NCBI GenBank assembly: GCA_009784375.1
Contig: WRBV01000008.1
Span: 1-45,876, forward strand
Direction of reading: 5' to 3'
Length of the DNA: 45,876 nt
Source of the DNA: Bacillota bacterium
GTDB taxonomy: Bacteria > Bacillota > Clostridia > Christensenellales > UBA1242
This document shows, piece by piece, positions 26,595-34,123 of the stretch. The notes below the pieces were generated by a model, which saw only the letters and a program-made list of their open reading frames with translations, was not told the DNA's origin and did no database searches. Position numbers and translations under genes: made by a program. How positions within the stretch are numbered: position 1 is the stretch's first letter; the number at the start of each line of letters is the position of its first letter.

Positions 26595-27454
26595 TATGAC
26601 CTCCTTCCTTCTTTGTTAAATCGCACGACAAGTTCATCCAATGCACATGGTTCGGTTATCAATGATTTTGGTAACTCGGCAAGCTTTGACTTGTCGACTA
26701 TGCCGTCAAAATTAACCTTGGTTTCTTGGTAACCGATGACTAAACTCTTTTGCTCTGGACTAAGCAAGCCAAGCCCACCTTTAACAACAACATATTTTTC
26801 AAGCAGGTTGTCTTTGGTGTCGCTATGTACGATTCTGCCGTTTTCTATAAACGTTATATAGTCGGCAATTTTCTCAAGGTCGGTAGTAATATGGGTCGAG
26901 AATAAAATCGATTTATTTTCATTACTAATGAACGATTTCAATACATCCATCAACTCATCACGTGCAACGGCGTCAAGACCACTTGTTGGCTCGTCAAGAA
27001 TTAATAAATCAGGATCATGAGCCATAGCACAGGCAATCATAATTTTCATTTTCATACCACGAGACAATTCCTTAACCCGCTTGTTTGGGTCAAGCATAAA
27101 CTCGGCAAGCATTCTTTTGAACTTTTCATCATTCCAATTTGGATAAAAAGGCTTCAACGCTTTTCCAACTTGCAACAACGTCCAATTTTCCTCAAAAAAA
27201 GGACTATCCATAACAATACCAATTCTCTGCTTTATTTCCGCCTCGTGCTCTACACTATCCAAACCAAATATCTTAACTTCTCCAGTATCTTTGCTCACCA
27301 TGTTCAAAATTGATTTAATCGTAGTCGTTTTACCAGCTCCGTTCTTTCCAACAAATCCCATGATAAACCCTTTTGGCAAAGTAAACGTTACGTTGTCTAC
27401 CCCAAAGGCTCCATACTTTTTCCGCAAATCTTTAATCTCAATTGCGTTCTCCAT
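26594..27454 (-). CDS. ABC transporter ATP-binding protein
   Basis: 286 residues. Walker A GKNGAGKT (36-43), signature LSRGM in place of LSGGQ, Walker B LLILDEPTSGLDA, and switch histidine in STHITTDLEKIAD; the C-terminal ~70 residues are a regulatory extension common in YtrB/BcrA-type ATPases. Powers the permease next door. Overlaps both neighbours by one base (permease after, GntR gene before), so the three are one transcript. AGGAGG precedes the ATG. Confidence 0.95.
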   Translation of the reverse strand: MENAIEIKDLRKKYGAFGVDNVTFTLPKGFIMGFVGKNGAGKTTTIKSILNMVSKDTGEVKIFGLDSVEHEAEIKQRIGIVMDSPFFEENWTLLQVGKALKPFYPNWNDEKFKRMLAEFMLDPNKRVKELSRGMKMKIMIACAMAHDPDLLILDEPTSGLDAVARDELMDVLKSFISNENKSILFSTHITTDLEKIADYITFIENGRIVHSDTKDNLLEKYVVVKGGLGLLSPEQKSLVIGYQETKVNFDGIVDKSKLAELPKSLITEPCALDELVVRFNKEGRRS

Positions 27455-27834
27455 TAATTCTCCTCCTTTAATAATATATCCAGTATTTCTCTAAGTTCGC
27501 CATGCCCAAGGTCTATCAGTTTACTGCATGTAATTGCGTCGATAAAATGTTGCTCGATTTCTCTTAACTTTTGTTCCTTTATCTGTTCTTTGTTCTTGGG
27601 TAAAACAAAACATCCTTTTCCTTGAACACTTGCAATAAATCCTTCGGCTTCTAATTCGTCATAGGCTCGCTTGGTTGTAATGACACTAATCTTCAATTCA
27701 TGAGCAAGCGAACGAATTGACGGTAACATTTCATTTTCGACAATTTCATCTCGAATTATTGCTGAACGAATTTGTTCCTTTATTTGTTCGTAAATCGGTG
27801 CATCCAGTTTATTTGAAATTACTACATTCAACAC
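27454..27834 (-). CDS. GntR-family repressor, YtrA type
   Basis: 126 residues, the short YtrA form: winged helix (~10-75; PIYEQIKEQIRSAIIRDEI, LPSIRSLAHELKISVITTKRAY) and a ~45-residue helical dimer tail without ligand domain. It starts at GTG (27834) with AAGGAG five bases upstream; TTG directly after is also possible. It most likely represses its own operon through the GTATATAC pair flanking the -10 box. Confidence 0.9.
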   Translation of the reverse strand: MLNVVISNKLDAPIYEQIKEQIRSAIIRDEIVENEMLPSIRSLAHELKISVITTKRAYDELEAEGFIASVQGKGCFVLPKNKEQIKEQKLREIEQHFIDAITCSKLIDLGHGELREILDILLKEEN

Positions 27835-27850
27835 AACACTCCTTCCAACT

Positions 27851-27890
27851 GTATATACGCTATAATAACAGTATATACAATGCTTGTCAA
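27851..27890 (-). promoter_or_regulatory. GntR operon promoter with two GTATATAC operators
   Basis: TTGACA (27885-27890), 17 bp, TATTAT (27862-27867). The 8-bp palindrome GTATATAC occurs at 27851-27858 and 27871-27878, exactly 20 bp (two turns) apart on either side of the -10 box, on one face of the helix. Confidence 0.75.
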
Positions 27891-27976
27891 TACTTTTTTA
27901 GAACAAAAATCCATCACAAAGATTCATATTCTTGGACCAATATATAAAGAAAGAAGTATTAAATCGCATTAGAAGA

Positions 27977-28609
27977 CTACAAGAGACCACCTTCGATCGG
28001 GGTTTCTTCAACCATGACTACTTGTTCCGCTTGTTCATCTTTTTTCTTTTTCTTACCAACAAGTAATCGGATGTAGAAAATTATGATTGATGTGATTACC
28101 GCTACTGCCTTTATCAAGTTCGTTGGATTAAGGAAAAAGAATATACTGTTCACTATCATCGCAAGTCGATACACAAGCTGGCTTGAGCGCATGATGTGTA
28201 TACCTTTTACCCACTTGCCAAAGTTAGCAAATAAAACAACCGCAAGGATTACCCATTCAAACCAATGTCGATTAAACCACCATGCCAAAAACACAACCCC
28301 AGCAGATATTAAACTAAATATAACAAATCCAAGAATTGATTTCCAACGCTTAACTTCACCTTTACTTGTTTTAGCAAAAAACAGGTTTTTAAAGATACTT
28401 ACAACTTTTAACCCAGCAAGCGACCAGTTAAGCAAAAATATATAATTCAAGGACTTGAAAATATTGCCTATGGCTGATAGTTTAAGTGTCTTGGCTTTTT
28501 CTTTGTACTGGAATTTTATGAATGCAATTACTATGTTAATTGCACCGAAAACTTGGGACAATATAAACATCCAAAGTACTACTGGTAATTCTGTTGGCAA
28601 TTCAAACAT
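27977..28609 (-). CDS. YgjV-family membrane protein
   Basis: 210 residues with about six membrane helices: FILSQVFGAINIVIAFIKF, LSAIGNIFKSLNYIFLL, SILGFVIFSLISAGVVFLAWW and later segments. The pattern (paired helices with short loops around KSLNYIFL and MRSSQLVYRLAMIVNS) matches the YgjV family of unknown function. The tail is basic then acidic (GKKKKKDEQAEQ). It follows the MarR gene by 2 bases with GGGGG as ribosome site, so MarR probably controls it. A second, longer member is encoded at 35043. Confidence 0.75.
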   Translation of the reverse strand: MFELPTELPVVLWMFILSQVFGAINIVIAFIKFQYKEKAKTLKLSAIGNIFKSLNYIFLLNWSLAGLKVVSIFKNLFFAKTSKGEVKRWKSILGFVIFSLISAGVVFLAWWFNRHWFEWVILAVVLFANFGKWVKGIHIMRSSQLVYRLAMIVNSIFFFLNPTNLIKAVAVITSIIIFYIRLLVGKKKKKDEQAEQVVMVEETPIEGGLL

Positions 28610-28611
28610 AC

Positions 28612-29073
28612 TTACCCCCTGACCTTATTCATCTTGCGCAGCATTTTCTCATCATCATACCCAAGCTTTATTTTTAAAGATTCCACAAGCTTATCCAAAC
28701 TTATCCCAAATGATTTTTGTTCGTCTATAGTAAGACATGAAAACAAATCTTCCTCTATATGATGGTTTTCTTGTTCAACACTTTTTGCCTTGTCGGTTAA
28801 TTTAATAACTTGTGCGCGCTTATCTTGTTCATCAATTTCGCGAGTTACATATCCTTTCTTTTCCAACTTTGAAAGCATCTCACTCATAGAAGATGGTGCA
28901 AGGTCAAGAATATATGCCAAATCTCTAAGACTAATTCCATCATAGTTTTTCAACGCTTCCAGAATTCGTCCTTGCCCATGTGTTGGGTCGAATTCACCCT
29001 TGATTTCTTTCTTGCGTTTCTTTTGCATCATGTATTGTACAAGTGCCATTTTGTTCTGTAATTCTTTCTCCAT
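28612..29073 (-). CDS. MarR-family transcription regulator
   Basis: 153 residues. Winged helix at ~35-105: GQGRILEALKNYDGISLRDLAYILDLAPSSMSEMLSKLEKKGYV (in parts) with the wing REIDEQDKRAQVIKLTDKAK, the DxRxxxxxLT motif of MarR proteins. C-terminal dimer helices to 153. It begins with AAGGGGG seven bases upstream and is followed by the YgjV gene. The 13-bp perfect inverted repeat at 29089-29135 overlies its promoter and is the likely operator. It may also control the divergent transporter. Confidence 0.9.
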   Translation of the reverse strand: MEKELQNKMALVQYMMQKKRKKEIKGEFDPTHGQGRILEALKNYDGISLRDLAYILDLAPSSMSEMLSKLEKKGYVTREIDEQDKRAQVIKLTDKAKSVEQENHHIEEDLFSCLTIDEQKSFGISLDKLVESLKIKLGYDDEKMLRKMNKVRG

Positions 29074-29088
29074 TCACGCCCCCTTCTT

Positions 29089-29140
29089 AATTTGTTCGGT
29101 ACTGTACTATATTATATTTCGCTACCGAACAAATTGTCAA
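29089..29140 (-). promoter_or_regulatory. MarR promoter flanked by 13-bp inverted repeat
   Basis: TTGACA (29135-29140), 18 bp, TATAAT (29111-29116). Arms AATTTGTTCGGTA (29089-29101) and TACCGAACAAATT (29123-29135) are perfect, 21 bp apart, one in the spacer and one at the start point. Confidence 0.8.
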
Positions 29141-29150
29141 GGAGTTTTCC

Positions 29151-29177
29151 ATGTTTTGTTGCTTGCATATATATTGA
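29151..29177 (+). CDS. Possible leader peptide ahead of the Na/Pi transporter
   Basis: ATG with AAGGAG six bases upstream opens an 8-codon frame (MFCCLHIY) whose TGA ends one base before the ATG of the transporter gene, which itself has no ribosome site. Ribosomes may reach the transporter by re-initiation. A frameshift in the assembly that would fuse the two frames is the main alternative. Confidence 0.45.
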   Translation: MFCCLHIY

Positions 29178-29178
29178 A

Positions 29179-30102
29179 ATGGTTTTGTTGTTATCTGCTA
29201 TTGGTCTTTTTCTTGTGGGTATTTTAATTTTCTGCGATACACTTGGCAAATTTTCTTCTAATCGTTTGAAATCGTATTTAAGAATTTGCGATAATCGTTT
29301 TGCTGGTATAGGTATTGGTGCAGGTGTAACAGCCATTGTCAATTCGTCTACCGCTACTTCTGTTATGATTATCGGTCTTGTGAACGCAGGAGTACTTACA
29401 TTATTTCAAGCAACTTCACTCATCATGGGTGCCAATGTTGGTGCGACCGTAACTGGATTATTAATTTCACTATCAAGTTTCAATATAAAGTACATATTTA
29501 TGTTGTTAATCTTTGTTGGTGCGATTCTTAAATTGATTTCCAAAAAGAAAACTATAACAATCTTATCGGATTTCTTCATAGGTCTTGGGATTATGTTCAT
29601 CGCTATGGAAGTTATGAACTTTGCTCTTGAAGATAAAAATTTACGTAACTTTTTCTCAAATATTTTCGGAAATGCACATTTTCCATTTTATTTACTTTTA
29701 CTTGGTGTTTTATTAACCTGTATTGTTCAATCCTCGATGGTTGCTTTAGCTTTGCTTGTCTGTATGATGGGAAATGGGCTTGTTTCCTTAGAGCAAGCAA
29801 TGTTTGTAATTATGGGAGCCAATGTTGGTATGTGCTTGGCGGTTTATCTTGCTTCACTTGGTGGCACCATAAATGCAAAACGCACGGCAGTAATACACTT
29901 TCTGTTCAACGCAATTGGTGCGGTATTCTTTACATTCATTGTCTGGACTTTTTCAAATATCTTGATTACACCCTTTGAAAGGATTAATTTTGCTTGGCAG
30001 CTTTCGGTTTTTAATGTTGCTTTTAATGTGGCAACGGCTTTGCTTTTGGTTGTATTCATAAAGCCTTTAGTTAAATTATCAAGTTGGCTCGTCCCATTAT
30101 GA
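29179..30102 (+). CDS. Na+/phosphate cotransporter-family protein (PNaS type)
   Basis: 307 residues from the ATG at 29179. It has two inverted repeats of the Na/Pi-cotransporter domain: AIVNSSTATSVMIIGLVNAG...SLIMGANVGATVTG (~32-70) and CIVQSSMVALALLVCMMGNG...FVIMGANVGMCLAVY (~180-225), which hold the QSSS-type substrate motifs (here NSST and QSSM). About nine membrane helices. The usual C-terminal PhoU-like domain is absent, as in the short bacterial forms. Could carry phosphate or another anion with sodium. Divergent from the MarR/YgjV operon. Confidence 0.87.
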   Translation: MVLLLSAIGLFLVGILIFCDTLGKFSSNRLKSYLRICDNRFAGIGIGAGVTAIVNSSTATSVMIIGLVNAGVLTLFQATSLIMGANVGATVTGLLISLSSFNIKYIFMLLIFVGAILKLISKKKTITILSDFFIGLGIMFIAMEVMNFALEDKNLRNFFSNIFGNAHFPFYLLLLGVLLTCIVQSSMVALALLVCMMGNGLVSLEQAMFVIMGANVGMCLAVYLASLGGTINAKRTAVIHFLFNAIGAVFFTFIVWTFSNILITPFERINFAWQLSVFNVAFNVATALLLVVFIKPLVKLSSWLVPL

Positions 30103-30200
30103 TCTAGTTTGCAAGCATCTACTTTCACACTTTCAAAGAGTTCCAAAAGATGACTTTTCATTGACGAGAAATTAATTTTAGTGTAGAATAATTGATACGT

Positions 30201-30286
30201 GCGACCGTGGCGGAACTGGCAGACGCGCAAGACTAAGGATCTTGTAGTTAATAGCTGTGGAGGTTCAAGTCCTCTCGGTCGCACCA
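30201..30286 (+). tRNA. tRNA-Leu (anticodon AAG), CCA encoded
   Basis: Acceptor arms GCGACCG/CGGTCGC, D arm with GGCAGACGC, anticodon stem CAAGA/TCTTG with loop CTAAGGA (anticodon AAG), a long variable arm typical of class II tRNAs, T arm GGAGG-TTCAAGT-CCTCT and 3' ACCA. Confidence 0.97.
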
Positions 30287-30296
30287 AACTGTTGTA

Positions 30297-30329
30297 AGTC
30301 GAACCATAAAAGGTTCGACTTTCTTTTTG
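30297..30329 (+). terminator. tRNA-Leu terminator
   Basis: AGTCGAACC/GGTTCGACT stem, 6-base loop, then TTCTTTTT, 11 bases after the tRNA. Confidence 0.9.
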
Positions 30330-30349
30330 TAATAGTATATGCTTTCAGC

Positions 30350-30574
30350 ATGAGAATCAACAAGGTATTTCGAGTCGGATTAAATATTTTCGCACTTGGA
30401 TTGTTCGCACTCTCAACAGTTTACTGGGTTCAGATGATTAGTAATAATCTTTGGGGAGATAAATCAATGCGCATAATCATAATGATGCTGACAATAGGCG
30501 CAGTCTGTTGCTTGGCGCTCTCTCAGATAATTCATAATCAAATTAAAAGTTTAAAACTTCTTAGAGACAAATAA
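30350..30574 (+). CDS. Small two-helix membrane protein (uncertain)
   Basis: 74 residues, two hydrophobic segments (~8-31 and ~40-62) and a basic end. No recognised family and no ribosome site at the ATG. It lies between tRNA-Leu and a decayed second copy of the tRNA 3' end, so it may be a remnant of an integrated element. Confidence 0.4.
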   Translation: MRINKVFRVGLNIFALGLFALSTVYWVQMISNNLWGDKSMRIIIMMLTIGAVCCLALSQIIHNQIKSLKLLRDK

Positions 30575-30603
30575 GACTAATCGCAAAATAGTCCCTCTTG
30601 ATC

Positions 30604-30637
30604 AAAAGTTCGATTACCACACTCTTGGCCGCACCAC
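30604..30637 (+). pseudogene. Decayed 3' fragment of a tRNA-Leu
   Basis: CTCTTGGCCGCACCA matches the tRNA-Leu end CTCTCGGTCGCACCA in 13 of 15 bases, preceded by a GTTCGAT T-loop-like stretch. No other tRNA part is present. It resembles the 3' duplicate left by integration at a tRNA attachment site. Confidence 0.5.
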
Positions 30638-30646
30638 ATAACAACT

Positions 30647-30692
30647 AGCACAAGATGCGTTGTCGTAAAATCAAACGCCTTGTGCTTTTTTG
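30647..30692 (+). terminator. Hairpin with T-tract
   Basis: AGCACAAG plus GCGT pair with ACGC plus CTTGTGCT, followed by TTTTT. Lies after the tRNA fragment. The rest of 30693-30831 shows no gene. Confidence 0.6.
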
Positions 30693-30796
30693 TTGCTCTT
30701 TCGGTGTCCGCTCGCTACTCTTCCGTCGCAAAATCAAAAGTTTGATTTCTTTGATTTTTCGGTGGGGCTGATAAGGGCAAAATACTCTACTTAATG

Positions 30797-30825
30797 TTGC
30801 TAAGACTTGGAAGATAAGGTACAAT
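30797..30825 (+). promoter_or_regulatory. Promoter, leaderless type
   Basis: TTGCTA (30797-30802), 17 bp, TACAAT (30820-30825), six bases before the ATG at 30832. No ribosome site. Confidence 0.6.
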
Positions 30826-30831
30826 ATTGGA

Positions 30832-31485
30832 ATGTCAGAAGAAAAAGTAAATGTTTGCCTGGTTAGTGGCGCCCCTGCTGTTGGCAAGTCAACGCTTGCA
30901 AAAAACCTTATTGAACTTGTAAGTTCAGAGGTTATAGTTGCAGATATGGATGTATTGCGAAGAATGTACAGAAAAACAACTAGTAATGACCCAAACCATA
31001 TACTAAATAAATCCTTTTTCGAGATGAATATCCCAGAATACATAGCTCAGATTCACGAGTTTGTTCCTGATGCCTTAAGTGCATTGATAACTGGGGCACA
31101 ACAAACTAATCGAAAATCGATCATTGTGCTTGGGGCTCATGTCTTACCAGGAACTCTAGATAAGATAATTGACCCACCGCTTGAGATAACACAATACATT
31201 CTAAACATAAACGATGAACAAGAATACAAAAATAGATTTATGGGAAGCGATAAAACACATCCCACAAGAAGATTTTCTTCGCACAAAGATGCTTACTTAC
31301 AATTCAATAAAGCACAGGAATATCAAAATGCACTACTCTATTTAGCGGAAAAACTTGGTATTCCAATTGTAGAAAGCGACGAAATGGCGGCACAAACTAT
31401 ATTAAGAGCGATGCAAGCCAAATCAGCACATCTAATTATTGTCAAAAGACAAAATCATGAACAGACAACGGGCAAAGACTTGTGA
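30832..31485 (+). CDS. P-loop kinase-like ATPase
   Basis: 217 residues. Walker A GAPAVGKS at 13-20, a Walker-B-like VIVADMDVLRR (34-44), and a Thr/Arg-rich lid region (HPTRRFSSHKDAY, ~140-152). This is the layout of small-molecule kinases such as 2-phosphoglycerate-kinase-like and zeta-toxin-like AAA proteins; the substrate is unknown. It ends with its own strong terminator and no ribosome site is present, so it is expected to be translated from a leaderless message. Confidence 0.78.
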   Translation: MSEEKVNVCLVSGAPAVGKSTLAKNLIELVSSEVIVADMDVLRRMYRKTTSNDPNHILNKSFFEMNIPEYIAQIHEFVPDALSALITGAQQTNRKSIIVLGAHVLPGTLDKIIDPPLEITQYILNINDEQEYKNRFMGSDKTHPTRRFSSHKDAYLQFNKAQEYQNALLYLAEKLGIPIVESDEMAAQTILRAMQAKSAHLIIVKRQNHEQTTGKDL

Positions 31486-31516
31486 TAACGCACTTATTGA
31501 ATAAGTTATCCAACCT

Positions 31517-31543
31517 AAAAAGCCGAAATTGTTCGGCTTTTTT
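31517..31543 (+). terminator. Rho-independent terminator
   Basis: AAAAAGCCGAA/TTCGGCTTTTT stem with ATTG loop, 31 bases after the kinase gene. Confidence 0.92.
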
Positions 31544-31579
31544 AAACTAATTTTAAAAGTTAGATTTTATGAAATGTGG

Positions 31580-31585
31580 TATACT
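31580..31585 (+). promoter_or_regulatory. Extended -10 box, leaderless start
   Basis: TGTGGTATACT, seven bases before the ATG at 31593. No clear -35 box. Confidence 0.45.
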
Positions 31586-31592
31586 TGTAAAT

Positions 31593-32468
31593 ATGACTTT
31601 TCGCAAACTGTCGCTGGAAGATAAAGCGATCTTTGATAGATATAATCTAGTTAAACAAGGTTACTTTGCCTATGACCTTACCTTTGCTATGGTTTGGATA
31701 GAGGATGTTCAGGGTGAAACCGAAATATGTGACCTTGGCGATATAACCATTATTCGTACAATGTGCTGTGGCAAACGCATTTATCTTGCACCGCTGGTAC
31801 GACAAATCGAACTATTATATGATGCAATTAAGCTTATAAGAAAAGAATGTGAACGTGAAAAAACTCTAGTCGAGATATATGTGTTATCAGATACTCAAAA
31901 ACAGGTTCTTGAGACCACATATAAAACAATATCCAACCCAGATGAATCAGACTATATTTATAACGCCAAAGATTTAATCAATCTTGTCGGCAAAAAATAT
32001 CATTCAAAACGAAACTTTATAAAACGATTTAAGAATTCTTATAACTATGATTTCAGAATGTATAACCCCGACATAGACAACAAAGAAATTATCAAACTTT
32101 ACGAAAAATGGAAATCAACAACAAGCCACGATACTTGGTCATATGAATTTGAATTGTTAACACGTGCACTCGATTTTTATACAAAGCTTGATCTTAAAAT
32201 AACCGTTTTATATATTGAAGATGAACTTGTTGCTTTTTCAATCAATCATATCCAACCCCCTATTCTTGCCCACACCCTTTTCGAAAAGGCAGACACAAGT
32301 TATCTGGGTGCATACCAAGCAATTAACCAATTCACGGCACAAGAATTATTTAATGATGTAGAATATGTAAATCGCCAAGACGATCTTGGTATCATGGGGT
32401 TGCGAAAAGCTAAGCAATCTTATTACCCTGTCATGATGGTTACAAAACACAGTATTCATATTGATTAA
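31593..32468 (+). CDS. DUF2156-type GNAT-fold protein
   Basis: 291 residues from the ATG at 31593; an ATG eight codons earlier would place the -10 box inside the gene. Two GNAT-like lobes as in DUF2156 / MprF C-terminal-like proteins: FRKLSLEDKAIFDRY at the start, LINLVGKKYHSKRNFIKRF (~132-150), a typical family motif, then YEKWKSTTSHDTWSYEFELLTRAL and LVAFSINHIQPPILAHTLFEKADTSYLGAYQAIN in pieces (~215-250). Family members transfer amino acids or acyl groups from tRNA or CoA; the specific reaction is unknown. Confidence 0.85.
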   Translation: MTFRKLSLEDKAIFDRYNLVKQGYFAYDLTFAMVWIEDVQGETEICDLGDITIIRTMCCGKRIYLAPLVRQIELLYDAIKLIRKECEREKTLVEIYVLSDTQKQVLETTYKTISNPDESDYIYNAKDLINLVGKKYHSKRNFIKRFKNSYNYDFRMYNPDIDNKEIIKLYEKWKSTTSHDTWSYEFELLTRALDFYTKLDLKITVLYIEDELVAFSINHIQPPILAHTLFEKADTSYLGAYQAINQFTAQELFNDVEYVNRQDDLGIMGLRKAKQSYYPVMMVTKHSIHID

Positions 32469-32909
32469 TTATGCCGCTTGAGGTCTTGGTCTTTTAAATT
32501 TGAAAAGACCAATTAAACGCTTGCTATGCTGGATACAATGGACGATTGTAAGCGCAAATGCAACAGCTCCAGTAATTCCATGAATCCTTCGTACTGGAAA
32601 CAATGCATCAATTCCAGTTAAAGTATGCACCCCTGCCAAAATTCCTGTAATTATACAAATAACCCACATTGTTATTAATACCTTGTTCACTATATATTGC
32701 CTCCTTATTTTTGGTTTTATTTTTTTGAAATTCTTGCTCATTGCTTTTGTCCATTTGATTGTTTGGAAAATATGGATTGCCATAAGTAAAGTAAACATTC
32801 CACCTATGACCGTGTGAACAATCATATTCCCACGCATAGTAACAAGTGTAATTATAAGTGTAATCAACATCAGGCTATCTACAATGATTTTTGGAACTTT
32901 CTTTCTCAT
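32469..32909 (-). CDS. DUF4405-like membrane protein with conserved histidines
   Basis: 146 residues with four membrane helices. Histidines inside or near the helices (GNMIVHTVIG, MAIHIFQTIKW, RRIHGITG, LTIVHCIQHSK) are placed as in DUF4405 and cytochrome-b-like proteins, so heme binding is possible. Its ATG overlaps the stop of the MarR gene (32906-32909), so the regulator very likely controls it. The C-terminus is short and basic (KFKRPRPQAA). Confidence 0.78.
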   Translation of the reverse strand: MRKKVPKIIVDSLMLITLIITLVTMRGNMIVHTVIGGMFTLLMAIHIFQTIKWTKAMSKNFKKIKPKIRRQYIVNKVLITMWVICIITGILAGVHTLTGIDALFPVRRIHGITGAVAFALTIVHCIQHSKRLIGLFKFKRPRPQAA

Positions 32910-33349
32910 TCTGCCTCCCCTATATCGGTCTCAAGCAACACATCGAGCATACTGCTAAATTCTTGTACAGTCTCAGGCGGTATATTGGCAAACCACTTAT
33001 ACAAAACTTCCAGAACTCGTTCATTTTTCTTTTCGACAAATTGCTTTCCCTTTTCTGTTAAGACTATTTTTATATTTCTATCTTGATTTTCCGATACCTT
33101 GTCACGCCTTACATAACCTTTACTTTCCAAATCGGTAATTGTCCTTGAAACCAAACTCTTTGCAAAACCACCCATGGTTGCAAGTTCTTGAATTGTGTAA
33201 CCTCTCTCATCTCTGAACAATGGAAAAATTACCCTTTCCTGTGCAATCGTTATATCGTCATCCTCTAAAACATTTTGTACATGTTCAATTTTCTTCATCA
33301 GCTTTTTCATTTTTATCCCAATCTCGAATGCAACATATTGCAACTTCAT
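32906..33349 (-). CDS. MarR-family transcription regulator
   Basis: 147 residues from the ATG at 33349, which has AAGGTGG five bases upstream; an earlier GTG/ATG frame start at 33394 would lie upstream of the predicted -10-to-ribosome-site leader and is less likely. Winged helix at ~40-100: FPLFRDERGYTIQELATMGGFAKSLVSRTITDLESKGYV (in parts) with wing RRDKVSENQDRNIKIVLTEKGK. Coupled by a 4-base overlap to the DUF4405 gene. A palindrome just after the -10 box suggests autorepression. Confidence 0.88.
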   Translation of the reverse strand: MKLQYVAFEIGIKMKKLMKKIEHVQNVLEDDDITIAQERVIFPLFRDERGYTIQELATMGGFAKSLVSRTITDLESKGYVRRDKVSENQDRNIKIVLTEKGKQFVEKKNERVLEVLYKWFANIPPETVQEFSSMLDVLLETDIGEAE

Positions 33350-33366
33350 AATCCACCTTCTTTTAA

Positions 33367-33415
33367 GTTCACTTGTGAACCTATTATAGGTCACGATTTA
33401 CCAGTTGTCAACACT
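33367..33415 (-). promoter_or_regulatory. Promoter and operator of the MarR/DUF4405 operon
   Basis: TTGACA (33410-33415), about 21 bp to ATAATA-type TATAAT at 33383-33388, spacing read as TTGACA then 17 bases ACTGGTAAATCGTGACC before TATAAT if the -35 is taken at its 3' edge. GTTCAC-TT-GTGAAC palindrome at 33367-33380 lies at the start point. Confidence 0.6.
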
Positions 33416-33473
33416 TTTTCAAAAGAAAAAAGAACACCTTGGCGGGTGTTCTTTTAAAATGATGTCTCGATTT

Positions 33474-34052
33474 CTATTTGCTTTCTTTACATGATGAACA
33501 GAATAACTTCTTGATTCCCATCGCAAGTGGCGCCACACCAAACACGATTATAAAAATTACAACTTGTGAGATTTGAGTAATGTGTGCCGCACGTGCCGCC
33601 CTGTACCCTGTCAAGAACAATGGTTCACCTGGAGTACCGCTTGCCGCTTCATACCCTTGTCTTGCTGTATCAACGTTTTGTGAGAGCATAGAGATAAAGT
33701 CTGAACCCAAAGCAATTCCAGTAACAAAGATTGTTAATGCAACAACTGAACCCGCAATCAATACAATGCCCGAGATTTTTCTATTAAGTTTAAACATCTT
33801 CATCTTAATTGCAGCAATCACAAAGAAACATGACAAGAAAATCGCAAGATAAGTAAATGCACCCGCATTCGCCTGGCTGAGTGCTACTTCGTGTGGAGCG
33901 CCTGGTAGTGCTGGTCGCATTGCCTCTGGTATGTCGCGCAATGCGCTTGCTGTAGAAAATGCATTAATTGACGTTATCAACGCAAATACAGCGACCGCCG
34001 AGAACAATATCACGGCAACAAGCTTCATCCAATTTCTTTTCAAGAATTCCAT
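33474..34052 (-). CDS. Four-helix membrane protein of unknown function
   Basis: 192 residues. Helices at ~10-30, ~66-84, ~95-115 and ~158-178, with an extracytoplasmic loop after helix 1 and a C-terminal cytoplasmic LFCSSCKESK carrying a CxxC. Not recognised. AAAGGAG lies 6 bases before the ATG. It is monocistronic; an 18-bp perfect palindrome overlies the likely promoter, so it is probably tightly regulated by a factor encoded elsewhere. Confidence 0.75.
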   Translation of the reverse strand: MEFLKRNWMKLVAVILFSAVAVFALITSINAFSTASALRDIPEAMRPALPGAPHEVALSQANAGAFTYLAIFLSCFFVIAAIKMKMFKLNRKISGIVLIAGSVVALTIFVTGIALGSDFISMLSQNVDTARQGYEAASGTPGEPLFLTGYRAARAAHITQISQVVIFIIVFGVAPLAMGIKKLFCSSCKESK

Positions 34053-34095
34053 AATTATCTCCTTTTTTAAAGGGCTTTACCCTTGTATATATAAG

Positions 34096-34113
34096 CTTGT
34101 ACCTAGGTACAAG
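34096..34113. promoter_or_regulatory. Perfect 18-bp palindromic operator
   Basis: CTTGTACCTAGGTACAAG. On the minus strand the -35-like TTGTAC is part of it, with TATACA 17 bp further, upstream of the membrane protein gene at 34052. Confidence 0.7.
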
Positions 34114-34123
34114 ATAAGTGCCT

